From: Bin55 sp965203735
Lineage (GTDB): Bacteria; Pseudomonadota; Gammaproteobacteria; Pseudomonadales; Azotimanducaceae
Direction: 5' to 3'
Assembly: GCA_965203735.1 (NCBI GenBank)
Contig: OZ241909.1
Span: 868,001 to 932,000, forward strand
Length of the DNA stretch: 64,000 nt
The notes under the pieces are model-generated. The model made no database searches and had not been told where the DNA came from. It worked only from the letters and a program-made list of their open reading frames with translations. Both the position numbers and the translations under genes were made by a program. Positions 18,952-26,947 of the stretch are shown piece by piece. The stretch's first letter is position 1, and the number at the start of each line of letters is the position of its first letter.

Positions 18952-19677
18952 TTATAGCTTGAATTCCTCTCCGAGGTACGAACGACGAACCACCGGGTTT
19001 TCCAATATAGCGGCAGTGTCTCCCTCCGCAATCACATGACCTTCGTTGACGATGTACGCTCGGTCGCACAGATCCAGCGTATCGCGCACATTGTGATCTG
19101 TTATGAGCACTCCGATACCTCGTGACGTCAAGTGGCGCACGTTGTTCTTGATATCAGCGACGGAGATCGGATCCACTCCGGCAAACGGTTCGTCCAGTAA
19201 CATGAACTTGGGTTCCGATGCTAGTGCCCTAGCTATTTCAAGCCTTCTCCGCTCTCCTCCAGAGAGACGTTCTCCCAAGGTATCTCTGACGTTCTGTAGG
19301 CCGAATTCTTTCATAAGGTCGTTCGTTCTCGCGGACCGTTCCTGTCGGTTCAAACCCCGTTGAAGTTCGACGATTGCGAGTATGTTCTTGTAGGTGCTCA
19401 ATCTGCGAAACACGCTTGCTTCCTGAGGTAGGTAACCCAGCCCGCGACGTGCACGAATGTGCATTGGTGAGTTGGAAGCATCAAAGTCATCAATACTTAT
19501 GGATCCCGCATCCATTTTTACGATGCCCACGATGCAATAAAAGCAGGTTGTCTTTCCAGCCCCGTTTGGACCCAGTAGACCAACGACTTCGCCCGTGGAC
19601 ACGGAGAGTGATACATTCTCAACAACCTGACGCTTTCCGTATCTCTTGGATATTCGACTAGCGCTTAACTCGCTCAC
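18952..19677 (-). CDS. lptB: LPS export ABC transporter ATPase LptB
   Basis: ABC ATPase of 241 residues. Walker A is GPNGAGKTT, the signature is LSGGERRRLEIARAL, and Walker B is FMLLDEPFAGVDP, followed by the switch His in LITDHN. LptB powers LptFG to lift LPS from the inner membrane onto the LptC-LptA bridge. lptF and lptG are not in this window. Gene order lptC-lptA-lptB-rpoN is the standard gammaproteobacterial one. Confidence 0.97.
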   Translation of the reverse strand: MSELSASRISKRYGKRQVVENVSLSVSTGEVVGLLGPNGAGKTTCFYCIVGIVKMDAGSISIDDFDASNSPMHIRARRGLGYLPQEASVFRRLSTYKNILAIVELQRGLNRQERSARTNDLMKEFGLQNVRDTLGERLSGGERRRLEIARALASEPKFMLLDEPFAGVDPISVADIKNNVRHLTSRGIGVLITDHNVRDTLDLCDRAYIVNEGHVIAEGDTAAILENPVVRRSYLGEEFKL

Positions 19678-19712
19678 AGTGTCTGATCACCTCAATCCAC
19701 GAATTGACATTG

Positions 19713-20255
19713 CTATTCGTTTGTAGGTTTCTTGTCCGCATCCAAACTGTGTAGGATGATTTCAACCTGGTTATCGGAGTCGAGAGACTCCGCCTCAATT
19801 TCGTTCTCGTTGACATCGAGCCGAATCTTGTTTCCGGTGATCGTGATTTCCTCACTCTCGACTTTGGCATCTCCTTCGAACTCGATCTGATCTTCTGTGA
19901 TGCTGTAGATCACAGATGCTGCCTTGGCGTAGACTATCCGTTGTTTTTCGTCAGTGGCTAGAGAGATTTCGAGAAGCACAGGGTTTCCTTTCGCTTCAAT
20001 TCCTTGGAACGTGTCATTTTCGACTTGCAATGTCACGTTGTCGGCCTGCAATTTCAGCGACCCTCGAGTCAATTCCACGTTCCCACTGATAACGGCGCCT
20101 CCATTGATTGAACCCCGGAAGTCGTCTGCAGAAATTCGAAGAGTCTGTTCATTCGAATCGTCTGCGTTGACTACACTGGCGAGAGCCAACAGAAGGAAAA
20201 ATACTGCGCAGCAGCTGTTATTGAACGGTACTCGGTGCGTATTCAATTTCCACAC
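19713..20255 (-). CDS. lptA: LPS periplasmic bridge protein LptA
   Basis: Protein of 180 residues with a signal peptide (hydrophobic CCAVFFLLLALASVVNA, cleavage expected after NADD or just before). The mature part is the OstA/LptA beta-jellyroll (ISGNVELTRGSLKLQADNV, FEGDAKVESEEITITGNKIRLD). LptA oligomerises across the periplasm to carry LPS from LptC to LptD. Its start overlaps the lptC end by 38 bases if the ATG at 20255 is used. Confidence 0.93.
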   Translation of the reverse strand: MWKLNTHRVPFNNSCCAVFFLLLALASVVNADDSNEQTLRISADDFRGSINGGAVISGNVELTRGSLKLQADNVTLQVENDTFQGIEAKGNPVLLEISLATDEKQRIVYAKAASVIYSITEDQIEFEGDAKVESEEITITGNKIRLDVNENEIEAESLDSDNQVEIILHSLDADKKPTNE

Positions 20256-20826
20256 GATTAGTCTTGCTTCCTATGAGGTGGAACTCATTGCTCTTTAGGT
20301 CGAATTCGAATGAGTTTGCATTAAACGTAGCGGACTCATTTTGGATGGTAACAGGGTGCTGGCTTTCTAGCATTCGCTCGTTTGGGTAATAGGTGAGGTC
20401 ACGACCAACCAACGATAGGATTAGTTTCCGGTCAGCCTCGTTCATCACATGAACATCTCCAATCAAATCAATCCTGGCTCGTTCTTCGGTCTCAGACTGA
20501 GAAGTTGCGTTTCGAATGACCGCCGCCGATGCCCCGAAGCTCCAATTCGACCCACCTTCAAGCGCTACTTGAACATCAATATTGTTGAGTGTCACAGTAT
20601 CTGAATGCTGAGAGTGTTCCATGGCCGAAGCGACGGCCTTGTATAGAACCGAACCATCGTCTCCGTATTCGAGCAATTCCACATTGCCAATACGAACGTT
20701 TGGTTCGTCTTGCAGGTCTTCAACGGACGATGCTTCGTCATCGGAGGACATACGCGTTAACAGGAACCATGCGCCGCCACCTACGATGAAGACCATCACC
20801 GCGGCAGCAATGAATCTTCGCTTCAT
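20218..20826 (-). CDS. lptC: LPS export protein LptC
   Basis: Protein of 202 residues with one N-terminal membrane anchor (FIAAAVMVFIVGGGAWFLL) and a periplasmic beta domain (NVELLEYGDDGSVLYKAVA, LIGDVHVMNEADRKL, ESATFNANSFEFDLKSNE). LptC receives LPS from LptBFG and hands it to LptA. The ATG overlaps the kdsC stop by 4 bases. Sequence is divergent as usual for LptC; position and topology secure the call. Confidence 0.92.
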   Translation of the reverse strand: MKRRFIAAAVMVFIVGGGAWFLLTRMSSDDEASSVEDLQDEPNVRIGNVELLEYGDDGSVLYKAVASAMEHSQHSDTVTLNNIDVQVALEGGSNWSFGASAAVIRNATSQSETEERARIDLIGDVHVMNEADRKLILSLVGRDLTYYPNERMLESQHPVTIQNESATFNANSFEFDLKSNEFHLIGSKTNRVEIEYAPSTVQ

Positions 20827-21338
20827 CTGTTGTTTGCCTCGAGCAACATGTCACAAACTTCTCTAACAGCTCCTTCGCCACCAGGCTTGGAGGTTACAAA
20901 ATCTGCTGACCTGCGCGCGATTTCCGTTCCATTTGGCACACAAACAGCCACTCCCACTATGTCGAACAAACAAATGTCAGGAACATCGTCTCCAATATGG
21001 GCCACTTGCTCAGTTCTAATGCTCTTGCGAGTGCAGAAGTCGTGCAGCGCAACTGTCTTGTCTGCACTTGCTTGATAGACCTCCTCAATACCCAGTTCAG
21101 AAGCTCGTCTCTGCACCGCCTGCGACGCCCTACCAGAGATTATTGCGACTTCGATGCCTAGCCTTTGTATGGTCTTGATTCCGTATCCATCATGAATAGC
21201 GAACGATTGGTAATTGTGTCCGTCTTCGTCATAAGTAATCCGACCGTCGGTGAGCACGCCATCTACGTCGATGGTCAAAGCACGTACCTTGGCAACTCGG
21301 TCTTGTAGCTCTTCAGAGAGAGAGTCAAACTGGCTCAT
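20823..21338 (-). CDS. kdsC: 3-deoxy-D-manno-octulosonate 8-phosphate phosphatase
   Basis: HAD-superfamily C0 phosphatase of 171 residues without a cap domain. Motif I is TIDVDGVLTDG with the nucleophilic Asp; motif II is VAIISGRASQAV; motif IV is HIGDDVPDICLF. It makes free Kdo for LPS inner core. The usual preceding gene kdsD (arabinose-5-phosphate isomerase) is not between yrbG and kdsC here. Start and stop overlap its neighbours by 4 bases each. Confidence 0.96.
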   Translation of the reverse strand: MSQFDSLSEELQDRVAKVRALTIDVDGVLTDGRITYDEDGHNYQSFAIHDGYGIKTIQRLGIEVAIISGRASQAVQRRASELGIEEVYQASADKTVALHDFCTRKSIRTEQVAHIGDDVPDICLFDIVGVAVCVPNGTEIARRSADFVTSKPGGEGAVREVCDMLLEANNR

Positions 21339-22306
21339 AGATCCTGCCAGTAAAGCAACAAGATGTAGCAGCAGTATGATGCCAAGAAGATGACACCCTC
21401 ACTTCTTGTAATGATTTTCTTTGCTCCTATTCCGTTTGCAAATAGCGCTAGCAGCATGGTCAAAATGAACATGACCCCAAAGTCTCTCCAAAAGTCAATA
21501 GGCGTTATGTCGCTTGGATTCAGTAATGCGGGCACTGAGAGAACGGCAAGAATATTGAGGATGTTAGATCCTACGATGTTACCGATTGCAATCTCGGGAC
21601 TACGGCGTAAAGCGGCCGCCATTGTGGCGGCTAGCTCAGGAAGACTTGTACCGGCGGCAACCACGGTTAGACCAATAATCATTTCGCTCACGCCGATAGT
21701 TCGTGCGATATACTCGGCAGAAGTCACAATAACCTTTGCGGCGATCAATAAGAAGATCAGGCCTACCGCCAATTGAATCCAAGAACGCAGTGGTGACATG
21801 CGCTCTAGATCTTCGACTTCACTCTCAATCTCCTCGGGCAGTTCTCCTGTGTTCCTAGTATCTCTAACAAGTCGGTAGAGAATGTACCCCAAGAAAGCTA
21901 GCAAAATTAGCCCGTCGATGGGTCCAACACGGAGATTGGCGAGGCAGAATGCTGTGATGCAGGTCGCCACGAGAAGCATTGGAAGCTCGCTGCGTAACAC
22001 TCGTTCTTCAAACGGCAGTGGTACGACAATGGCTGTGAGCCCTAGTACCAAACCAATGTTGGCAATGTTCGAACCTATGGCATTGCCAATGGCGACATCG
22101 GGGCTCTCCGTATAGGAATCCATTATGGCAACTAGAATTTCTGGAGCGGACGTGCCGATTGATACGGCGGTGAGTCCAATAATGAGCTCCGAGACCCCGA
22201 GGTAGTGGGCAGATATCTTGGCTGCGTCAACGAAGTAGGAGGCACTGACGACAAGAACGACAAATCCCACTACGAGCAAAACAACCCACAGCCAAATCAT
22301 GCTCAT
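21335..22306 (-). CDS. Calcium/sodium antiporter, YrbG family
   Basis: About 323 residues from the ATG at 22306; the frame opens at a TTG at 22342 but the extra residues are hydrophilic and unneeded. Two inverted repeats of five membrane helices each carry the CaCA alpha motifs: GLTAVSIGTSAPEILVA near residue 40 and GLTVVAAGTSLPELAATM in the second half, with an acidic cytoplasmic loop (EEIESEVEDLERM) between. It exchanges Ca2+ for Na+ at the inner membrane. It heads the kdsC-lpt-rpoN transcript as yrbG does in E. coli. Confidence 0.92.
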   Translation of the reverse strand: MSMIWLWVVLLVVGFVVLVVSASYFVDAAKISAHYLGVSELIIGLTAVSIGTSAPEILVAIMDSYTESPDVAIGNAIGSNIANIGLVLGLTAIVVPLPFEERVLRSELPMLLVATCITAFCLANLRVGPIDGLILLAFLGYILYRLVRDTRNTGELPEEIESEVEDLERMSPLRSWIQLAVGLIFLLIAAKVIVTSAEYIARTIGVSEMIIGLTVVAAGTSLPELAATMAAALRRSPEIAIGNIVGSNILNILAVLSVPALLNPSDITPIDFWRDFGVMFILTMLLALFANGIGAKKIITRSEGVIFLASYCCYILLLYWQDL

Positions 22307-22514
22307 TCGATCTTGTCTCGGGGTAAATTGCGATTTTACCAATCACTTTGAGTCGTAAGGCTTGGCTATTCAAGCATCCCTGTCTTAGTCACAGAGAGAG
22401 TTAGAGGTTTAAATTGATTCCACCTTCGTATGGAGGAAGACGGCTAGTCAGTTTGCCAGACAGGCTCAATCTTCCATGAAATAAGGCGATGTCGTCAAGT
22501 ATTAAATTCCGACA

Positions 22515-22523
22515 TGGTATAGT
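22515..22523 (+). promoter_or_regulatory. Extended -10 promoter for ibaG-murA
   Basis: TGGTATAGT: extended TGn plus TATAGT, 36 bases before the ibaG ATG, with no clear -35 hexamer at 17 bases. Predicted transcription start near 22530. The 252-base gap between the yrbG and ibaG starts must also carry a leftward promoter for yrbG-kdsC-lpt; none stands out. Confidence 0.45.
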
Positions 22524-22558
22524 TTGCGTAGACATCTTTCACTATTGACGAAAGCCCC

Positions 22559-22789
22559 ATGGATTTGCAAACTGAGATAGAGAACCGCTTGACAAACGGC
22601 TTTGAAGGTGCCGAAATCGAAGTTGGGGTGCAAGGAAACCACGCTAGTGTAAGAGTGGTATCGGAGCGGTTTGATGGATTGCGGCCCGTCGAAAGACAAC
22701 GATTGGTATATAGCTGTCTAAACGAGCTCATTCGGACTGGTTCACTCCATGCCGTGACGATCGTTGCGAGCGTCCCAACGTCGCAATGA
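22559..22789 (+). CDS. ibaG: BolA-family protein IbaG
   Basis: Protein of 76 residues of the BolA fold, with GAEIEVGVQGNHASVRVVS and the conserved His in SLHAVTIVAS near the C-terminus that can ligate an Fe-S cluster with a monothiol glutaredoxin. It lies 15 bases before murA, the conserved yrbA/ibaG-murA pairing. Its job is probably Fe-S or acid-stress related, from family knowledge. Confidence 0.92.
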   Translation: MDLQTEIENRLTNGFEGAEIEVGVQGNHASVRVVSERFDGLRPVERQRLVYSCLNELIRTGSLHAVTIVASVPTSQ

Positions 22790-22804
22790 AGATGACCTAG
22801 CACT

Positions 22805-24070
22805 TTGGACAAATTGCTTGTTCGAGGTGGTAATCCACTTCAAGGTGAAACGAGGGCATCGGGGTCCAAGAACTCTTCACTTCCCATTCTCGCTTCCACC
22901 TTACTTGCATCCAAGCCAGTGCAGTTGGACAACCTTCCTCATTTACGAGATGTCACAACCATGCTGGAATTGCTTGCCGATCTTGGAGCAAGGATCAGTG
23001 TGGATGAGAAACTTGGCGTAACTGTCGATACCGACTCTATTTCGAACTTGAGGGCGCCGTACGACTTGGTACGAAAAATGAGAGCGTCTTTTCTTGTCTT
23101 GGGACCATTGCTCGCTCGATACGGCCGTGTCGAAGTATCGTTACCGGGCGGGTGCGCGATAGGAACTCGGCCAGTGGATCAGCATCTGAAGGCTTTGGAG
23201 CTCATGGGTGCCACTATCAGTATTGAGAACGGGTACGTCATCGCAACATGTCAGAGAGGTCTCGAAGGCGCGCATATTGAAATGGACGTCGTTACCGTGG
23301 GAGGAACTCAGAATGTACTGATGGCTGCAACACTTGCTCGAGGTACGACAGTGATCGAAAACGCAGCGCTCGAGCCTGAAGTAGTCGAGTTGGCAACGTG
23401 CTTGCGTCAGATGGGGGCGGACATTGTTGGTGAAGGTACGAATACGGTCACTGTGAACGGGTGTGGTCAACTTGAAGGTTGCTCCTATCGAGTGAAGTCG
23501 GATCGAATTGAGGTGGGAACCTACTTGATCGCGGCAGCTGCCACTCGGGGCCGTATATGCATTCACGATGCTTGTCCCGATGTATTGGTGGCAGTATTGG
23601 CCAAGTTGAAGGAATTTGGTCACCAAGTTCAGGTGAATGAATCGACGATTAGACTAGATGCAACCTCCAGCGCATCTCATGCAACCAACATTCGTACGGA
23701 AGCCTATCCGGGAATCCCCACAGATCTTCAAGCACAGTTCATGGCTCTAAATTGTGTGTCAGAGGGGGTTAGTCGGATTACCGAGACAGTCTTTGAGAAT
23801 CGGTTTATGCATGTCCAGGAATTGGTGCGATTGGGTGCAGATGTCCGACTGAAGGACGCCAGGACCGCAATAGTCAGGGGTGTAGAGGAGCTTCGCGGTG
23901 CGCCTGTAATGGCCACGGACCTCCGTGCTTCATCAAGTCTATTAATAGGTGCTCTTGTGGCGAAGGGGGAAACAGCAATAAATCGAATCTATCACATTGA
24001 TCGTGGTTATGAACGAATCGAAGAGAAGCTCGGGTGGTTGGGCGCAGACATTCGACGAGTTCAAGGATAG
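22805..24070 (+). CDS. murA: UDP-N-acetylglucosamine 1-carboxyvinyltransferase
   Basis: Protein of 421 residues, first committed enzyme of peptidoglycan synthesis (enolpyruvyl transfer from PEP to UDP-GlcNAc). The active site is intact: Lys22-Asn23 in SGSKNSSLP and Cys117 in PGGCAIGTRPVD, the residue alkylated by fosfomycin. The start is TTG at 22805: the residues after it (DKLLVRGGNPLQGE) line up with the E. coli N-terminus, and no in-frame ATG precedes. The ribosome binding site is weak. Confidence 0.98.
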   Translation: MDKLLVRGGNPLQGETRASGSKNSSLPILASTLLASKPVQLDNLPHLRDVTTMLELLADLGARISVDEKLGVTVDTDSISNLRAPYDLVRKMRASFLVLGPLLARYGRVEVSLPGGCAIGTRPVDQHLKALELMGATISIENGYVIATCQRGLEGAHIEMDVVTVGGTQNVLMAATLARGTTVIENAALEPEVVELATCLRQMGADIVGEGTNTVTVNGCGQLEGCSYRVKSDRIEVGTYLIAAAATRGRICIHDACPDVLVAVLAKLKEFGHQVQVNESTIRLDATSSASHATNIRTEAYPGIPTDLQAQFMALNCVSEGVSRITETVFENRFMHVQELVRLGADVRLKDARTAIVRGVEELRGAPVMATDLRASSSLLIGALVAKGETAINRIYHIDRGYERIEEKLGWLGADIRRVQG

Positions 24071-24076
24071 GTCGTT

Positions 24077-24097
24077 AGAGGAGTGTTGAGATCCTCT
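24077..24097 (+). terminator. Weak hairpin after murA
   Basis: AGAGGA and TCCTCT form 6-base arms around a 9-base loop, seven bases after the murA stop. There is no following T-tract, so intrinsic termination is doubtful. Confidence 0.25.
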
Positions 24098-24131
24098 TGC
24101 CGTCACAGGATCATCGAGAGGTAGGGACCAC

Positions 24132-24147
24132 GTTTGAGAACTCAAAC
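24132..24147. repeat. Perfect 16-bp palindrome between convergent murA and AAA ATPase genes
   Basis: GTTTGAG and CTCAAAC arms flank a central AA. It could be a protein-binding dyad or part of a bidirectional terminator. No T-tract is adjacent. Confidence 0.3.
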
Positions 24148-24191
24148 CACACTTTGTGTCTCAAGGGAAAGTCTTTGTACCTTGGTCACTT

Positions 24192-25436
24192 CTAAGGACC
24201 CAGTGATGAAATGGAAACAACCGAAACTCCATCCGGGCGTGTGTAGGCATAGGAGGGAGTCGCTGTAATCACTAGCATTGCCGCTGGTTCTCCTACTTTG
24301 TTCAAGTCAATCTTGTCGCGTAGTCTCTTTAAGTTTTTCGCTGCCAACTCAATGTGATCTTTTCCTCCCAGCTTAACCTCGATTGGAATCCACGAACCTG
24401 AAGCGGTTTCGACGATCGCATCAATTTCCAGTCCTGTGTTGTCCTTGTAGAAATACACAGCAGCGTCATTAGCGTCTGCGTAAACCCGTAGATCGCGTAC
24501 AACCATTGACTCGAACAAGAACCCAAAGTAGTTGAGATCTCGGCTGAGCTTCATTGGGTTCGATCGCAGGGCAGCTACAGCGAGGGAGGGATCGCAATAG
24601 TGTAGCTTGGGAGTTAGTCGCAGCTGGGCTCTGGACCTAAGGTGGGTTGAGAATGCCAATTGGGGCTCAACGATGTGGATATGTTGCATGTGGTTCAGAT
24701 AGTTCGAAATAGTTCGAGTTTGAGCGGCCGAATCTGTGTCTTTCTGTAATGTTGTAATCATTACATTGGTCGCTATGTTTCGAGCTAGTGACACGAACAG
24801 CTTTCGCATTCGGACTGGGTCGAAAGTGATATCGCTGAGAAGTTCCGTTCGAGTTGCCTCTTCAATGTATGCGCGGCAGTACTCCAGACGTTGAACTGCG
24901 CTCAATTTTGTCAATCCAGGCCACCCGCCGCAGCATACCGCCTCAACAAGCATGTCGAACGTAATACTAGGTCGATCGCCGCTAATCGATCGACTACTAA
25001 AGATCTCTTTCAGTGACATTGATCCGTCCGAGAGTTTTTGTTCGAAGAGCGACATGGGGCGTAGGGTTAAGCGCGCTATTCTTCCTGCGCCGGAGTGGCG
25101 AGTGACATCGTCAGCCGGGCTAGAGGATCCAGTCAGGATGAATTGTCCCGTCTTGTTTCGGCGGTCGCACTCTCTGCGAATGTGATTCCAAATTGCCGGG
25201 GCGGATTGCCATTCATCGATTAGTCTTGGAGTATTGCCATTAAGCAAGACTCCAGGATTGACCTGTGCGGCGAGTCTCGCGTCCTCGTCAATGTCAACTA
25301 AGACTTCACTCGATGCCGTTTGGCGTGCGGTTTCAGTCTTCCCAACGTATTTTGGGCCTTCGATAAGCACTGCAGGCACCACTTTGAGCATCGAACGTAG
25401 TTGTTTGTCGGCTATCCGGGGAATGTAGCTTTCCAT
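24192..25436 (-). CDS. AAA ATPase with C-terminal DUF4143 (AAA_14 type)
   Basis: About 414 residues from the ATG at 25436. Walker A is GPKYVGKT; Walker B-like LIDEWQSAP and sensor FILTGSSSP follow. The C-terminal half has the DUF4143 fold, with FGFLFESMVVRDLRVYAD and an endonuclease-like core GLEIDAIVETASGSWIPIEVKLG (D...ExK order). Family members are common, patchily distributed and of unknown function; a nuclease-like C-terminus is suggestive of DNA processing but unproven. The gene is inserted between murA and zapE and has a phased 23-bp repeat array within 50-140 bases upstream of its start. Confidence 0.88.
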   Translation of the reverse strand: MESYIPRIADKQLRSMLKVVPAVLIEGPKYVGKTETARQTASSEVLVDIDEDARLAAQVNPGVLLNGNTPRLIDEWQSAPAIWNHIRRECDRRNKTGQFILTGSSSPADDVTRHSGAGRIARLTLRPMSLFEQKLSDGSMSLKEIFSSRSISGDRPSITFDMLVEAVCCGGWPGLTKLSAVQRLEYCRAYIEEATRTELLSDITFDPVRMRKLFVSLARNIATNVMITTLQKDTDSAAQTRTISNYLNHMQHIHIVEPQLAFSTHLRSRAQLRLTPKLHYCDPSLAVAALRSNPMKLSRDLNYFGFLFESMVVRDLRVYADANDAAVYFYKDNTGLEIDAIVETASGSWIPIEVKLGGKDHIELAAKNLKRLRDKIDLNKVGEPAAMLVITATPSYAYTRPDGVSVVSISSLGP

Positions 25437-25484
25437 GAAGTTTTCACTCAATCCTGTGGGGCTTCTAGGCTGTGTGCTACTAAG

Positions 25485-25576
25485 AACGCACTATTCGCAA
25501 ATATCAAAACGCACTCTGAATAAGTTATAACACGCATGTATTGTAAATTAATCAACGCACCTTTTAGAGAATTTCA
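25485..25576. repeat. Four phased 23-bp repeats with ACGCA core
   Basis: Units begin at 25485, 25508, 25531 and 25554, exactly 23 bases apart. Their first eight bases are AACGCACT, AACGCACT, CACGCATG and AACGCACC; ACGCA is shared by all four. The rest of each unit is AT-rich and varied. Read on the minus strand the core is TGCGT, in the putative promoter region of the AAA/DUF4143 gene. The regular phase, close to two helical turns, suggests binding of one protein along one face of the DNA (operator or iteron). Confidence 0.6.
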
Positions 25577-25685
25577 ATCTGAGAAGACCTGGAACCGGCG
25601 TCATTTGCGACCTCATCTGACGATAGTTCTGACACTGGTTTGTATGAAGTTTCCCCTGGTTAGACTCCTAATGCGTTGGCCTAGC

Positions 25686-25835
25686 TCATCTCGTACTTCC
25701 GAACCTTGTCCGCTTGATTGTCTCGAGAAACTTGGCCATACGACCATCTTGCCAGCGAGTTTCGTCTGGATGAAATCTGAAAGCACAATCGTCGTCAATT
25801 ATTCTTAGCAGCCATTCAAAGTCCTTTGCGAATTC
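25686..25835 (-). pseudogene. Possible gene remnant without a start codon
   Basis: A 49-codon open stretch that begins directly after a TAG and ends at a TGA. It reads like protein (DFEWLLRIIDDDCAFRFHP, then DETRWQDGRMAKFLETI), but has no ATG, GTG or TTG until codon 33. It may be the tail of a decayed gene or chance. No family recognised. Confidence 0.2.
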
Positions 25836-25839
25836 CTAC

Positions 25840-26904
25840 TTGAGCACAGACACAAAACTGAAGCTCGATCCGTTCCAGCAAGCTCTAGCCAATCGGTTGG
25901 ACATCTTGTCTCTCAATGTACAGAGAGATCAAAAGCACAAGTCTTCGATTCAAGCTGTCGTCGGACGATTGCTCGGCCTCAGACGACCGCTGCAGAGAGG
26001 ACTGTACATTTGGGGTGGCGTAGGACGCGGAAAAACAATGCTTATGGATCGGTTCTTTGAGAGCTTGCCCCTTCCAAGAAAACGCCGTTGGCACTTTCAT
26101 CGGTTTATGCAAGACGTTCACGAGAAACTTGCAGAAGTAGCTGGAAGCTCCAATCCACTCGAGGCAGTGGCGGAAGGCATTCATCGCAATGCAACAGTGG
26201 TGTGCCTTGATGAGTTTTTTGTCTCAGACATTGGCGATGCGATGATTCTGAGCGAGCTTCTTCATGCACTATTCGAACGACATATCGTTCTCGTTACCAC
26301 ATCCAACATTGCTCCGTCGATGCTTTACGAAAACGGGTTGCAGCGGCGTAGGTTTATTCCAGCAATAGAACTGATTGAAGAGCATATGGACGTTGTTTCC
26401 CTTGAGGGTGACGTCGATTACCGGCTAATTACATTGCGGAACCGTGACCTCTATCGGATTGGAACTTCAGCCACGCGCCAAATGATTGAGGACGATAGAG
26501 CCGAACTCGTTGACTCCTCCAGCCTCACCTCCGATCCCATAGTTGTGAACAAACGAGCTATTGAGTGTGTATATCGTGGAGAAGGAATCGTTGCGTTCAG
26601 ATTCGCGGAACTTTGTGAGGGACCGAGAAACGCTGCTGATTACATAGAAATTGCCCGAATACACCATACGGTAGTGATTTACGACGTTCCGACATTGACA
26701 CAAACCAAGGAAGAAGCCACCAAACGCTTCATCAATGCTGTAGATGTGTTCTATGATCGAAACGTAAATCTTGTACTGCATGCGCACAAACCGATTGAGA
26801 GTTTGTATATTGGTACTCGCTATACGAGTGAATTTGAGCGGACGAGCAGCAGGATCGCGGAGATGAGCTCTACGGCGTACTTAACGAGGGCACATCGTGC
26901 ATAG
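25840..26904 (+). CDS. zapE: Cell division ATPase ZapE (AFG1-like)
   Basis: Protein of 354 residues. The N-terminal LDPFQQALANRLDIL, Walker A GGVGRGKTMLMD and Walker B VVCLDEFFVSDIGDAM are characteristic of ZapE/AFG1; GLQRRRFIPAIELI is a further family signature. It is an AAA ATPase acting at the Z-ring under low oxygen or stress in E. coli, and is related to mitochondrial Lace1. The start is taken as TTG at 25840 because the family N-terminal motif follows within 10 residues; there is no good ribosome binding site, so an alternative start is possible. Confidence 0.92.
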   Translation: MSTDTKLKLDPFQQALANRLDILSLNVQRDQKHKSSIQAVVGRLLGLRRPLQRGLYIWGGVGRGKTMLMDRFFESLPLPRKRRWHFHRFMQDVHEKLAEVAGSSNPLEAVAEGIHRNATVVCLDEFFVSDIGDAMILSELLHALFERHIVLVTTSNIAPSMLYENGLQRRRFIPAIELIEEHMDVVSLEGDVDYRLITLRNRDLYRIGTSATRQMIEDDRAELVDSSSLTSDPIVVNKRAIECVYRGEGIVAFRFAELCEGPRNAADYIEIARIHHTVVIYDVPTLTQTKEEATKRFINAVDVFYDRNVNLVLHAHKPIESLYIGTRYTSEFERTSSRIAEMSSTAYLTRAHRA

Positions 26905-26947
26905 ACAGACACCATTGGGAATTCGCTTTCAAGCTTCACAAGTCAAC

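Larger units (their letters stand above)
25437..25839. other. Intergenic region between the AAA/DUF4143 ATPase and zapE
   Basis: A 403-base gap with divergent genes on both sides. The left part (about 25480-25580) is AT-rich and holds the four-unit repeat array. The right part holds a minus-strand open stretch (25686-25835) with no normal start codon. No terminator or RNA gene was recognised. Confidence 0.5.

Noticed and set aside
25485..25576. CRISPR array
   Set aside because: The repeated part is only 5-8 bases and the period is 23; CRISPR repeats are longer and nearly identical with spacers of about 30 bases.
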